Assembly: GCA_002786025.1 (NCBI GenBank)
Contig: NHNW01000015.1
Location: 496,001 to 560,000, forward strand
DNA length: 64,000 nt
Reading direction: 5' to 3'
DNA from: Zasmidium citrigriseum
Lineage: Eukaryota > Ascomycota > Dothideomycetes > Mycosphaerellales > Mycosphaerellaceae
The notes beneath the pieces are model-generated. The model made no database searches and was not told the origin of the DNA. It saw only the letters and a list, made by a program, of their open reading frames with translations. Shown here piece by piece: positions 9,901-17,966 of the stretch. Position 1 is the first letter of the stretch. Every line of letters starts with the position of its first letter. The translations under genes and the position numbers were made by a program.

Positions 9901-12545
9901 ACAATGGACAGAATGCTACCGGCAACTCCTTCGCCTACCGTGGCTACCATGAGACCGCGTGGATTATTAATCGCTTTGCTCACGTGGCCAGGAAACACAA
10001 CATGCCGGAAGTCTGCATCACTCAGCTCAGCAAGATCTACACACTCCCTAATATAGAGATTCAGGAGGCCTTTTTGAAATTGAGGGAGCAGGCCAAATGT
10101 CACTATCAGAACAGGAGCGAGCTGACGAACGGTCTGGAGGTCATCAACAACACCAACCTGAACTACTTTGGCCAGCAGCAGAAGGCTGAGTTCTACACGC
10201 TCAAGGGTATGTTTCTTAGCAAGTTGAACCAGAAGGACGAGGCGTCGGACGCTTTTGGCACTGCTCTCTTTTTCGACATCAAGCTACCTAAGGCGTGGGC
10301 TGAATGGGGTCGATACAGTGACAAGCTGTTCAAGGAGGATCCTACCAACATGGAACTGGGCTCCAATGCACTCAGTTGTTACTTGGAAGCTTCTGGTCAG
10401 TACAAGAGCGCCAAGTCCCGCAAGCTGCTTAGTCGGATCTTGTGGCTGTTGAGTTTGGATGACTCTGAAGGTACCCTGTCATCGAAGTTCCACGAGTACC
10501 ATGGCGATCATCCGTGGTGGTACTGGGTAACGTTCATCCCACAGCTGCTTAACAACCTGTCCCGGACGGAGAACGAGGCGGAAATTGCACACCAGATCCT
10601 CAGTAGCCTGGCGAAGACATACCCGCAGGCTCTGCACTTCCAGCTTCGCACCTCACACGAGGACATGCTGGTCATCAAGAAGTCCATCTCGCAGCGCGAG
10701 GCAAAGGAGAAGGCTGCGAAGGCCAAGCAGCAGGGTGGAGAGGTCGCTAAGACGGAATCTCCTGCTCGTCCAGAGAGTGCCAGCGGGCAGTCCCGGCCAG
10801 GCACGGGAGCTGGCGACCAAGCTCAGAGCAGCGATGCCAACAACGAGGAGGTCAAGAAGGAGGGCGAGGAGACCAAGGAGAAGCCGAAGCCGAGAAAGGC
10901 TTGGGAACATACGGAGGCCCTGATCATAACACTACGAACGGCGTTCCCACTCCTCTACGCTTCCATGGAGGCTATGGTGGAGCAGATCCAGCGCCACTTC
11001 AAGTGCCCGCCCGACGAGGATGCCTTCCGTCTGATCGTGGCACTCCTCAACGATGCGCTCAGTTACGTCGGCCGATCGCCTCATTCTTTCTCGCAGGAGA
11101 ACAAGCTGCCTCCGCAGACTGAGGCGAACATTACTCGTTTTGCTGACACCATTCTGCCACCGCACATTCGCAAGGCATTCGAGGCCGACTTTGTGACGAA
11201 GAAGCCGACGATGTACGAGTACATTCTCAAGCTGCGGAAGTGGCGCGACAAGCTGGCAGAGAGACTGGATCGGCGACCATCGCAGTTCCATTTGGCCGAG
11301 ACGACGCACCTTAGTGGCTTCCGTTTTGTCTGGTTCGATGAGGTTGAGATTCCTGGTCAATATCTTCAGCACAAGGACAAGAACCAAGACTTCGTCAGAA
11401 TCGAGCGCTTCTTGCCGGTGGTCGATATGGTGCGCGGCGTTGCTGGCAGCCATCGTAGACTCAAGATTCGCGGCCACGACGGCAGTGTTCATCCATTCGC
11501 CATTCAGCACCCAGCGCCACGTCACAGCCGTCGCGAGGAGCGCATCTTGCAGCTGTTCCGCATCTTCAACAGCACGCTTTCCAAGAAGAAGGAGAGCCGG
11601 CGCCGCAATTTGCAGTTTCACCTCCCGGTCATGGTTCCGGTCTCGCCTCAAATGCGCCTCATTCAAGACGACCCGTCGTATGTCACCTTGCAAGGTGTCT
11701 ACGAAGATTATTGCAGACGCAACGAGATCGACAAAGACGAGCCGCTCATGTTCACCATGGAGAAGATGCGATCAGTACCGCCGCAGAAGCAGGAGTCGTG
11801 GCTCAACATGCGCATCGAAGCCTTCAACCACATCCAGGAACGTTATGTGCCGAAGGACATCGTACGCCAGTACTTCGCCGCCACGTACCCGTCGTACGAT
11901 TCATTCTGGCTGTTCCGCAAGCACTTCTCGTACCAGCTTGCGGCCTTGACGTACATCACCTTCACCATGCACATGACCGTGCGCTACCCGAACAAGATGC
12001 ATATCGCACGGGGAAGCGGCAATATCTGGGGCTCCGAGCTGCTGCCGTTCATGCTGGCTAACCGCCCACTTTTCCACCAGCCGGAGCCCGTCCCGTGGCG
12101 TCAGACACCGAATCTGCAGGTGCTTATGGGCCCGATACACACCGAGGGCATTTTCACTTGTGCTTTGATGGCTATTGCCCGCTGCTTGACTTGCGACCAC
12201 ATCTCGAGCCCTACCTCGGCCGCAGCCAATGGTCAAGGTGCTCAGCAGAATGCCGGAGCTGATGCCAACAACAGCCAACTGGAGCACCATCTGTCCATCT
12301 TCATCCGTGATGAGATTCAGTTCTGGTACACCCAGTCGCACCGACAAGGTCAGATGAAAGAGGGAGACATGCGCGAAGGCGTGCAGCGGAATGCTGAGGC
12401 GATTGTCAACAAGGCCGTCGCGATTGCTAAGGAGCCAACTGGTAACAATTTGCCGGCGAGCCAGAGTGTGCTGGATTTCATTGCTAAGGCGACGAATCCC
12501 GAGAAGTTGGCGCAGACGGATTTGCTTTGGATGCCGTATTTGTGA
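942..12545 (+). CDS. TRA1: Tra1, PIKK-family pseudokinase scaffold of SAGA and NuA4
   Basis: One uninterrupted 3867-codon reading frame encodes a very large alpha-helical scaffold. Length and order match fungal Tra1: HEAT-type helical repeats over roughly the first 2500 residues, a FAT region (about 2600-3200), a PI3K-like domain (about 3450-3800) and a FATC tail ending in LLWMPYL. The kinase-like part keeps the fold (RLKIRGHDGSVHPF; MHIARGSGNIWGSELLPF) but shows no HRD or DFG catalytic motifs, as is known for Tra1/TRRAP. In the family, Tra1 is the activator-binding subunit recruiting the SAGA and NuA4 acetyltransferase complexes to promoters in the nucleus. A charged low-complexity linker (about 3250-3315, rich in K, E, P) separates FAT from the kinase-like lobe. 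The ATG at 942 has a good context and no upstream in-frame extension is needed. It is intronless, unlike most neighbours. Identity is very secure; domain borders are approximate. Confidence 0.97.
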   Translation: MADRTMEVYEAKLQDPSIDLKTKGTILTELRDQLEGLCQPPTYSTFLNKFLPIFLNILSGPTVFTSTSPEQRVRSCVLEIIHRLPLSSDIQSMEPHAEKIVDKCLELVPIDNEDNVVLCLKVVMDFCRYHTKVPGVADKAQAFLDLILDIFDSMEQTVKDTFDTPVSSAAAAAGGAPGTPNAGTPGSPVATSQSLVADPTAEQQTTRQLVKGMHSFKVVAECPIIVVSIFQAHRALAPKNVAKFTPRIKNTLLLQAGPQKKAHEEAEQNGTIFTSIAREIKLKGQTAAFGDLVTAQVKTMSFLAYLLRAYAQSLNDFLPSLPDLTVRLLRDVPRSHTATRKELLVAIRHIINFNFRSVFLPVILPLLEPLTLVGDSLTAEVTLRPLAYTMLADLIHHVREQLSAEQISRVVQVYVGHLTGDDGVEVPGTSYQTMSAKLLLNMAECMSKVEEKKDARFLMMSVLNGIADKFATMNRAYPNAVKIYRQQQEHTSSTEPAPEHYLAEKDAKPDWDETDIFNAMPIKAVNPKDRSQDPVTENKFLFKNLLQGLKQFFYQLRNSNPPKIKEEVDATAAPPHWNELSSGFEAEEVEVLIKLFREGAKCFQYYAPLDSSASDNTPNEPSASLSTTANSKEEKDLLETFATIFHHLDPATFHEIFTSGTPSGIEFLYEQSFKHSALLHIPQFLLASEATSPAFCGMLLKFLMSKLQEVGEDDNNKTSVLLRLFKLSFMAVTLFSQHNEGVLLPHVKELITKSIELAVTAEKPENYFLLLRSLFRSIGGGRFEHLYKEILPLLEMLLEVLNTQLAAAQDTQTRDLFVELSLTVPARLSHLLPHLSFLMRPLTVALRSGEQGHSQSYRAHSNDRSSTGPGSSELTAQGLRTLELCVDNLTADYLDPIMQPWMEEIMGSLWRMLKPISLTTPNFNPNSGAIVPGTGHQGAHTAVRILGKLGGRNRRFLTNPPDLEWRTFADDEASYDVRFIGAVSNGGERAMPSRLGIDTAIDKLSETPKTAAAKKSDEFHKRQSFKFIVSHVKLLIGQDNLPDDLARLVRLQAEDLATKNFDFGSDLFSVSERSKSTAKRDAQQHTLLKLIKALISATGIEYLKDEAEKFLQGVYRHFMLVELAVAVAKEKHNKRAFDVRSGEGPVFVETGILADAICQSLASDTPTVRETAENAVRTCLKVATTIFGSEQQAECLPFFVKLAETFNHACYEEEWFTKHSGSIGISIMTDKDKMAFSDTWISERMAEMLKALLYVIKDMPQDLPATIRVQAKETVIVLVKRFGASGQEDKDALPQKDSRLHRLASQLVAELSNMNRHVREVAQMALQALAESFGMERYELLAPVKDIVTAPIYVKPLRALPFGGMIGYIEAINYLLDVPTDKEILPFDGDLSRFLFETLALVDAEDENLAPKPYEFRAAESITRLRVAGLKLLTTAIKLPGFNNATTGQAGQGQTPNNQHRARVISIFFKSLYSKNKDVAGAANAGLKIVLQSQSKLPKDLLQNGLRPILMNVQDPRKLSVEGLEGLRTLLQLLHNYFKVEIGTRLLDHMKVIADAPTLQKVSFSLIEAQPKMKIVTAIFSVFHLLPSQAAQFLQDLVDRVLSLEESLRRTRSSPFREPLVKYLNHYPNESWAYFSERIKDESRGRFFAQILAHPDSVDLRTKVLKEYEGLIQTFTGDGTDEEKAQAAVNAIHVADAICGFPDTSKQLTENDKARNALLEAAKSLQKQLMNGTIPSDLRLAVMQSAEQIMRIMTAYMEHEPKDLDTLFDVFESCTTGELQACPSLYEFLYKHVITSEDVEYQRSIVYRCIEMYTHKDTTQKLKWFIFHNLSNPILANDAMRNWDSLFQPNNKGTALLDKAMTEEIHNKLWKPQSIADTTDDTTPGVDHSRMELLQTSAFLVKHHHSMLQDARKDLIKFGWNYIRLDDHINKYAAYCLIAYFIHHYETPPKIAMQVYNSLLRAHQTEGRNLVMQSLEVLEPVLKKRLGGAEGRQSVWSRLPRKILSEEIGNVQQLTSIYHFVVRHPDLFYEGREALAQIIIPSISKVAQLPNPSVEGRKLALNLFTLIFQWEERTIRENGSLAGTESPTGDKSANPKKAAIGSPAVRLVFIKYMVQFIATLSERCPVSPPRNKDLPQSQQQQQPPTEIVTKSLDLLSKLLSAPYWDDLDIDTMFPKVTEQILCSEVKQDEKVDIWTTRVVNTLQIVKVLVNSRPDEWVIARLPQLQKLLAKPIRSEVNEIQDALHNADLPEGVIPRLPPLLQRVLQPIPTQQPDDELPDADSPTEEFTTFLTTTAGEVLNNGSHVAGINILWLMAQRKPEDIDPHTQALLKILQTKLAKDHLASQMSAAMAPGMQPHNMSPLENEVTVNMIIKVIEMLSARISMLGEQRRPYLSVLASLVERSNNNALCEKVLTQVENWVFHPTEPVPTLKEKTAVLQKMMLFESRQDPTLYNKFMNLVIRIYEDPKITRSELAVRMEHAFLIGLRSPDIEMRARFVSTYDKALSRTTGNRFFKLICEQQWDVLAESYWLSQVIQLMFGSLDQNSSLHLHQDDFKCLPASKAYSTYSSDARLGDVMVDDSLEDLLAQEKQFMRDVNVVPAREVLGPLAEIQHTDWHLAHDIWVAYFPMCWSTLTKDDRDDVEQGLVALLAKDYHQRQLDRRPNCVSTLLEGIASARPRVKFSPQVMKYLAKSYDAWYVAATFMEDLAMKPVVDTAAVRESNLDALVETYAGLEESDLFYGTWRRRAAYVETNAALSYEQNGVWDKAQTMYEQAQVKVRTQSLPYSAGEYMLWEDHWVLCAQKLQQWDILGEFAKHENLNDLYLEALWRNYDTWTTAENREHLETVIKAVSDAPTPRRMFFQAFMSLLKLHNKTETPQDFNRICDENIQLSIKNWHKLPRRITGAHIGLLQNFQQLVELHDASVICQSLAQTNAGNLDVKSQELKVLLSTWRDRLPNLWDDINAWQDLVTWRQHIFQLINQTYLSLLPNNGQNATGNSFAYRGYHETAWIINRFAHVARKHNMPEVCITQLSKIYTLPNIEIQEAFLKLREQAKCHYQNRSELTNGLEVINNTNLNYFGQQQKAEFYTLKGMFLSKLNQKDEASDAFGTALFFDIKLPKAWAEWGRYSDKLFKEDPTNMELGSNALSCYLEASGQYKSAKSRKLLSRILWLLSLDDSEGTLSSKFHEYHGDHPWWYWVTFIPQLLNNLSRTENEAEIAHQILSSLAKTYPQALHFQLRTSHEDMLVIKKSISQREAKEKAAKAKQQGGEVAKTESPARPESASGQSRPGTGAGDQAQSSDANNEEVKKEGEETKEKPKPRKAWEHTEALIITLRTAFPLLYASMEAMVEQIQRHFKCPPDEDAFRLIVALLNDALSYVGRSPHSFSQENKLPPQTEANITRFADTILPPHIRKAFEADFVTKKPTMYEYILKLRKWRDKLAERLDRRPSQFHLAETTHLSGFRFVWFDEVEIPGQYLQHKDKNQDFVRIERFLPVVDMVRGVAGSHRRLKIRGHDGSVHPFAIQHPAPRHSRREERILQLFRIFNSTLSKKKESRRRNLQFHLPVMVPVSPQMRLIQDDPSYVTLQGVYEDYCRRNEIDKDEPLMFTMEKMRSVPPQKQESWLNMRIEAFNHIQERYVPKDIVRQYFAATYPSYDSFWLFRKHFSYQLAALTYITFTMHMTVRYPNKMHIARGSGNIWGSELLPFMLANRPLFHQPEPVPWRQTPNLQVLMGPIHTEGIFTCALMAIARCLTCDHISSPTSAAANGQGAQQNAGADANNSQLEHHLSIFIRDEIQFWYTQSHRQGQMKEGDMREGVQRNAEAIVNKAVAIAKEPTGNNLPASQSVLDFIAKATNPEKLAQTDLLWMPYL

Positions 12546-12894
12546 AGGGGCAAAGTAGGAGCAAGGGAGATTGGGTTGTGTCTGCGTTTTAGCGTGGAGT
12601 TGGAAGGCTTAGGGGGATGAAGAAACCCAGTACCAATGCGTGCTGCAGTGTGGTATTAGCGTGGCGTTTTGGGTGATCCAACAAGATTGGTCTGCGAGTA
12701 TAAGTATTGTATGATATTGTTTGGTTCTTGAAAGTAATGAATCTCTTCTTCGAGAAGCCGTCACGTGCTGTGATTGGTGCCGAGGTATGTTTGGTAATCG
12801 AGGATGTCCTAGAAACTTACGATATCTTTGAATGTCCATTGCAGACGCTTTCAGTGACGACTCGTCTTCAGTGAGCCTGGAAAGCATCGCAAAC
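12546..12894. other. Intergenic spacer between TRA1 and phosphatase gene
   Basis: The spacer holds the TRA1 3' UTR and the promoter of the next gene. An in-frame ATG at 12832 could extend the phosphatase by 21 codons, but the ATG at 12895 (aaacATGgcc) fits better. No RNA gene or repeat is seen. Confidence 0.5.
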
Positions 12895-13482
12895 ATGGCC
12901 GGCCGCTTCTGGGAATTCCAACACCTCACCGACTCCTGGCGCGGCACAAACCCCATGGACCTCGTCCCACGTACCGAAGGAAAGCTCTACATCGGCGGGC
13001 TCGCAGCCCTCTACGCAGACCCCGACCCCCTAAAGAAAGCCGGCATCACACACGTCGTCTCCGTCCTGGACTTCGACATCAACGATGCCAAACAATTGAA
13101 AGACTACAAACGTCTCCTGATTCAAGTCGACGATATCCCGGACGAAGATTTGCTGAAGCATTTACCGAAGACTACTGAGTTTATTGAGCAAGCGATGAAG
13201 TCTGGAGGGAGGGTTTTTGTACATTGTGCTATGGGGGTTAGTCGGAGTGCGACTGTTGTTTGTGCGTTTTTGATGTGGAAGTACCAGGTGGGGTTTTTGG
13301 AGGCGGTTGAGTGGGTTAGGGAGGGGAGGAGGAGAGTTCAGCCGAATCCGGGGTTTGTGAGGCAGTTGGAGGTTTGGGGGAGGATGTTGAAGGAGAAGAG
13401 GGGGTGGGATGAGGGAGTTTATCGGAAGTGGAGAAAGAGGAAGGGGACTGTTGGGGAATGGACGGGGAAGGGGAAGTTGTGA
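12895..13482 (+). CDS. Dual-specificity protein phosphatase
   Basis: A 195-residue protein consisting of little more than one DSP catalytic domain. The signature HCAMGVSRSAT places the nucleophilic cysteine at C111 and the phosphate-binding arginine at R117. The loop VDDIPDEDL around residues 78-86 supplies the expected general-acid aspartate. The family hydrolyses phospho-Tyr and phospho-Ser/Thr through a cysteinyl-phosphate intermediate. There is no zinc-binding C-terminal domain of the Yvh1 type and no kinase-interaction domain, so it is a small atypical DSP. An upstream in-frame ATG at 12832 would add 21 residues with no visible domain. The coding strand is C-rich before about 13130 and G/T-rich after. 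Substrate unknown. Confidence 0.85.
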   Translation: MAGRFWEFQHLTDSWRGTNPMDLVPRTEGKLYIGGLAALYADPDPLKKAGITHVVSVLDFDINDAKQLKDYKRLLIQVDDIPDEDLLKHLPKTTEFIEQAMKSGGRVFVHCAMGVSRSATVVCAFLMWKYQVGFLEAVEWVREGRRRVQPNPGFVRQLEVWGRMLKEKRGWDEGVYRKWRKRKGTVGEWTGKGKL

Positions 13483-13871
13483 AGAAGTCGGTGGTGGGCG
13501 TGGAGAGGAAGACGAGGGTGTTACGGATGGGTTTGGAGCCCTGGACCAGGAATGGAGAGGGTCGGTTTGCTTGGAGTTGTCAATGTCTGCAATGCTTCAA
13601 CGAGTGGTCAGCCCTCATGCTGAACGACCAGAACCCTACGCCACTGTGCATCTCAAACTTCAACGGACCCGTGTCCCCGAGCGGACCCGCATAACCGAAC
13701 CTTACGGCATCATGCACGACATCATACAGCAACAAATCGATCTGGGCTCTTGGAAATCATGCCCTTCATATAACAAGATCCGACAGGAGCAGGATCTCTA
13801 CCCGTCTGACCTCCTTGTCATCTTTTATTCAATTGCAACTCGAATCATCAACATCACCTGTGTTGGCCACG
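13483..13871. other. Intergenic spacer upstream of MOSC oxidoreductase
   Basis: No supported gene. ORFs reading through the spacer are continuations of other frames of the phosphatase tail. It presumably holds a 3' UTR and the promoter and 5' UTR of the MOSC-fusion gene. The frame open upstream of 13872 begins at a TTG, not an ATG. Confidence 0.4.
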
Positions 13872-15614
13872 ATGGCAACAACGAGCGAATCGCAGAATGA
13901 TCTATCGAGGTTGAGCTCGACGAGTGAGCTGACGAAAAAGAATCTCTCGAAGGAGACTGTGTCCAAAGTTGACGATGCACCGATTCCGGAACCTGGCGTG
14001 ATACTGCAAGTCAGAACTGGCAAGGTGAAGAAGAACGCTTTGGGCGGCGAGATTACATCCGCAATCTACAAACAGCTACGGGAAGGCCCTGTATACTGTG
14101 GCGAGACTGGACTCGTCGGCGACGAACACGTCTACTATCTCCATGGTGGACATGACCGAGCCGTACATCAATACGATCCGAACCACTATGCCGACTGGCG
14201 AGCGGAGAATCCACCCAAACCCGGACTGTACGATCTCGGTGGCTTCGGAGAGAACATCAGTGCGACTAATATGAACGAAGACAATGTCTGCATCGGCGAT
14301 GTCTTCAAGGTCGGTGAGGACGTCGTTCTACAGGTTCGCGAACCAAGACATCCTTGCTACAAACTCAACTCGCGCTTTGAGTGGCCACGAGCGTTGAAGC
14401 GAACGTTGCGATCTGGACGGCCTGGTTGGAACTTTGCTGTGTTAAAGACTGGATATATCTGCAAGGGTGATACGATCTCGCTTGTGGAACGACCTCTGCC
14501 GAAGTGGTCCATTACGAATGTGCAAAGAGTCATCAGGGGTAAAATCGTACCCCTACCTATGATCGCAGAATGCGCTGCGTTGCCTATGACGGACCTTTGG
14601 CTGGATCTCGCGAAAAGGAGGCTAAAAGAGGCTCCGAAGACGTACACCTTGACGCACACCGAGTATGTCACTCCTCGGGTGAGGAAGCTAACGTTCACAC
14701 TTAAGGAACCTCTCGCCATCAGTGAACCCGGCTTCGATCCGTATGCCTTTGCGCAGATCAAGTTTGGGCCTGATCTCAGCATCTCCAGGTCGTACTCCAT
14801 CGTAGGAGGTACTCTTCAGGAATTCAGTCTTGGTGTGGCTCTGGACGATCACTCTCGTGGTGGCTCTGCGTACCTGCACAAGGAACTCAAACTTGGCGAT
14901 AGTATCGAAATGTCACCTGGTGCGAATCCCAAGGCTGTGGACAACGACAAGACTTGTGAAGAAGAAGGCAGCAACGCAGAGCGCATTGTCATCATCGGAG
15001 GTATTGGCGTCACCGCCTTCGTGCCATCGATCCGAGACTGGGAGAAGAAGAACATCCCCTACCACGTCCATTACGCTGTCCGAAGTCCAGAAGAAGCAGC
15101 CTTTCTAAACAAAATCCCAGAAGACAAAGTCACACTCTACGCCAAATCCCGCAACGAACGCCTAGACATCAACAAAGTCATCCCTCCCCTCCGCCCCGAC
15201 AAAACCTGCCCAGCCCGCATCTTCAGCTGCGGACCCGCCCGCATGATGAAAGCCTGCGAAGCCCGTGCCACCGAACTCGGCTACCCCGAACACATGGTGC
15301 ACTTCGAGGACTTCAGCGCCGCAAGCGGCGGCGACCTAGGACCCGAGTTCGAAGTCGAAGTCGATGAGCCGGATGCTAATCGACACGAAACGCTAAACGT
15401 GCCTTCTGATAAGAGCCTGTTGGATGTTCTGAATGAGGCGGGGTTTGATGTGTTGTTTTCGTGTAAGAATGGGGGTTGTGGGGCTTGTAGGGTTACGCTT
15501 TGTGGTGGGGAGGTGGAGTTTAGGAGTACGGTTTTGAAGAGTGAGGAGAGGAAGGGGGCTATGCAGAGTTGTGTTGATAGGGGGGTTGGGAGGATTAGGA
15601 TTGAGATTGATTGA
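13872..15614 (+). CDS. MOSC domain fused to FAD/NAD(P)H reductase and 2Fe-2S ferredoxin
   Basis: A 580-residue single-exon fusion. The N-terminal part (about 35-215) is a MOSC domain of the YiiM type; GGFGENIS and EPRHPCYKLNS carry the conserved Gly-rich loop and the cysteine expected to bind Mo cofactor. Next is a flavin reductase module with SRSYSIVG for FAD and IVIIGGIGVTAF plus SCGPARMM for NAD(P)H. A plant-type ferredoxin domain closes the protein with C531-x4-C536-x2-C539 and C567. The layout predicts an electron path from NAD(P)H through FAD and 2Fe-2S to a Mo-cofactor site on one polypeptide. MOSC enzymes such as YcbX/YiiM and mARC reduce N-hydroxylated compounds; applying that role here is inference. 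The start is the first ATG of the frame (gATGgcaaca). The 3' ~250 bases are markedly G/T-rich. Domain calls are strong, substrate unknown. Confidence 0.88.
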   Translation: MATTSESQNDLSRLSSTSELTKKNLSKETVSKVDDAPIPEPGVILQVRTGKVKKNALGGEITSAIYKQLREGPVYCGETGLVGDEHVYYLHGGHDRAVHQYDPNHYADWRAENPPKPGLYDLGGFGENISATNMNEDNVCIGDVFKVGEDVVLQVREPRHPCYKLNSRFEWPRALKRTLRSGRPGWNFAVLKTGYICKGDTISLVERPLPKWSITNVQRVIRGKIVPLPMIAECAALPMTDLWLDLAKRRLKEAPKTYTLTHTEYVTPRVRKLTFTLKEPLAISEPGFDPYAFAQIKFGPDLSISRSYSIVGGTLQEFSLGVALDDHSRGGSAYLHKELKLGDSIEMSPGANPKAVDNDKTCEEEGSNAERIVIIGGIGVTAFVPSIRDWEKKNIPYHVHYAVRSPEEAAFLNKIPEDKVTLYAKSRNERLDINKVIPPLRPDKTCPARIFSCGPARMMKACEARATELGYPEHMVHFEDFSAASGGDLGPEFEVEVDEPDANRHETLNVPSDKSLLDVLNEAGFDVLFSCKNGGCGACRVTLCGGEVEFRSTVLKSEERKGAMQSCVDRGVGRIRIEID

Positions 15615-15919
15615 AAGCTCGATTGAGCACGGGTACTGATGCCTTGAATGTGCTAATTGAAGGGACATAGATCATAGAAGTGCTTTGAAGAAATATGTGA
15701 TACAACCAAGTGCCGACCCCTGGATGACCGACTCACCCGCTCCTTCCGCTTTCGGCAGAGGACTTAGCCGCTTCATCTACCAGGATGAATTACATGACCA
15801 TGATCCATGCAACAGCAATCCGATATATGCAGATCAACTCCTCAAGACACAATGTCAACAAAAGCCAAGAAACACCCACAGCCATCCGCACGCCCCCAAG
15901 CACAAACGGAGAAACCAAA
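15615..15919. other. Spacer upstream of SnoaL-like gene
   Basis: Intergenic stretch of about 300 bases. The exon 1 frame is open upstream to another ATG at 15785, so the 5' end of the next gene could lie here. Otherwise nothing is recognised. Confidence 0.35.
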
Positions 15920-16708
15920 ATGCCCGACCTCCACAGCCTCCCAGCAGGCTCGCGTCCAGACAACGCCATTCGCAACAGTAAGTCTCAGGATCAGAAGTAC
16001 ACAGGACCGCATGGCCAATGACCTTCTGCATCGATAGATGGTCCAAACTTCCTTGCCTTGGAGCGTTACAAACTCCGCGAACTATCCGAAGGCTGGCCCC
16101 TCTACCGCGACGCCTGCGAATGGACCAACTTCGCCTCCCTCTTCCACCCAACAGCCCACGTCTACACAACCTGGACCGGCCGCACGCACTACAAAGACTT
16201 CATAACCGCCTCGCAAGCCGGCATGGACGGCGGCGCGTGGATCATGCATCGTTGCCATGGATGCACGACGGATATCGATCCCGAGGGACGGAGGGCGGTG
16301 ACGAAGATGAAAGCAACAATTACGCAGAGGTTTGTTCTGCAGGATCAGGGGGGTGTGGAACTCGACGCGGAGGCAGATTGTAGGTTTTGCTTTTTTTGGG
16401 AGAAGGGGGATGGTGGGGAGTGGCGGGCGAGGTTTGTGAGGCATTGGTATGAGAAGGATAGGATGGTTCCTGTGACGCCTGGTCGTGTGCCGAAGATTGA
16501 TTATGAGAAGTTGATGGAGTATCCGACTGGGTATCGGCATTTGGCGTATTTGCAGGAGTTGACTATGGGCGTCAAAATCATGAGGGATTTACCGGGTCAC
16601 CGAAGGGAAAAGGACGTGGAAGGAGGAGGCAAGGTCTGTGGCGAGAAGCATGATCAGCTTTATTGGCAGTGCAAAGCCTGGGTCGAGGGCAAGGATGTCG
16701 ACATCTAA
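15920..16708 (+). CDS. SnoaL/NTF2-like fold protein, two exons
   Basis: Predicted exons are 15920-15977 and 16038-16708 (242 residues). The 60-nt intron starts gtaagt and ends gatag. Joining restores a smooth frame across the junction (RPDNAIRN / [12 protein letters not shown]). The body looks like a fungal SnoaL/NTF2-like domain: a helix with [10 protein letters not shown], then strand elements including [10 protein letters not shown] and, later, FFWEK and [13 protein letters not shown]. Members of this fold are small cyclases, isomerases or ligand-binding proteins; the reaction cannot be told from sequence. There is no signal peptide. An alternative ATG at 15785 in the exon 1 frame would add about 45 residues of low quality, so MPDLHSLP is preferred. 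The gene converges on the small secreted-protein gene that ends at 16864. Confidence 0.72.
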
Positions 16709-16863
16709 TACTGCCGCCCAATTTCTCAACATCAAGAGTCCAGTCTACGGACAAGGAGTCCATTCCAAGAACCTGGGTGTACCAGACTGGTACCGCTCGA
16801 AGCAGTTCGGTGCTGCCGTTCAGAACAACGAGCATTTCTTGCACTCGTCTGGCTACACCATTG

Positions 16864-17468
16864 TCAGTGTTGTTGGCAATCGACTCTAAGAGGTATTTCA
16901 CGCACTAGATTGACGCCTTTCTCAACCAGACCAGCAAAGCACTTAGTGTCTGCTTCGATGCCTGCCCGATGTCAGTCATTTGGCCCTCAAGACGTTGTCG
17001 AGGTCTCATACTTGCACCGCCCTTAAATGCTGCCCAGTAGCAATTCACATTCATTCCTCCAAGCTTTTCAGCACACGCTTTTAATAATGGTCAGTACCTG
17101 GAGAGTTGCAATGACACTGGGATCACTCTTACAAATCATTGTTGTCACATGACACATTTCATCCTTTATGGTGATTTTGATGTGTTTCTTGTTCGGAATA
17201 TTATGAATGACGAAAGTTCTGTCACCACCGCGACGGGAGAGGGAAGCGTCGTTGATCTCTTCATTCACGGCAATCATCTCATTTGCCACTAAAAAATCCA
17301 TATGGTAAGTGTTGAGCACTGATCACCAACAATCGGACTCTTACCATCATGTACAACCTCGTCGCCAGACTGTGTATCGAAGTGGTCGTTCACATCGACT
17401 GCTCGATCCGCGGCTGCAGCAGCCATCGCGATGGGAACAATACCCATTATCAGTGTGAGAAACTTCAT
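16864..17468 (-). CDS. Small secreted cysteine-containing protein, four exons (effector candidate)
   Basis: Predicted exons on the minus strand are 17468-17345, 17288-17133, 17077-17012 and 16961-16864, giving 147 residues. All three introns (56, 55 and 50 nt) start GTAAGA or GTATGA and end in AG. Introns 2 and 3 carry a textbook branch site (TACTGAC, ACTGAC) 9-11 nt before the acceptor, and every junction keeps frame. The product begins with a clear signal peptide (MKFLTLIMGIVPIAMAAAAA). An acidic pro-like stretch and SLSRRGG, a possible Kex2 site, follow; then comes a C-terminal half with five cysteines (in DEMC, ISC, NVNC, TKC, VDC). Size, secretion signal and cysteines fit fungal effector-like proteins, but no family is recognised. 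If intron 3 is retained the frame runs on to a TAG at 16905 (150 residues); the spliced form gives a more protein-like, Cys-richer end. Confidence 0.65.
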
Positions 17469-17966
17469 GTTCGATGCGTGTGGCTTCCCTGTTCGACTGT
17501 GAGATAGAAATTGAGGAAAGCGACAGTCTAACACACACTGTATAAATGCATGACCTCCACTGAAACGGCATTTTATTGCTTAGTAGGTCCCACGGCATCA
17601 AAAAGCTCTAAACATTAGTATTCCAGTGGCTGAAGTCGTGTATTTACTTTTACGCTTCTACCCATCCATGGGTCTCGAGCGGACTCTCACCAATGAACGC
17701 GTTCACGATCATATGTCTCGTCATTTGGCCAATCGTGTTTTTCGCGGTAAGGTATTCCTAAGGCAGCAGTGATTCAGCGCAATTTTCGGTTGATTCCGAA
17801 CCATATGCGTGCTCATATTTACCATGTTATACAATCGAGAGGCTGGTATGCAACGCCTCTCCTACTTTTCTGCGGCATCTTCGCCCGTCCATCTCATCCC
17901 CATCCCCATCTCAAACGCCGTGCAATAAGCAAGCACAAGTGGGTATCAGTAGCTCTGCAATGTAAT
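17469..17966. other. Spacer between secreted-protein gene start and PRP9 end
   Basis: About 500 bases holding the promoter of the minus-strand secreted-protein gene and the 3' flank of PRP9. The sequence is moderately AT-rich. Plus-strand ORFs here run antisense into PRP9 and are not accepted as genes. Confidence 0.4.
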
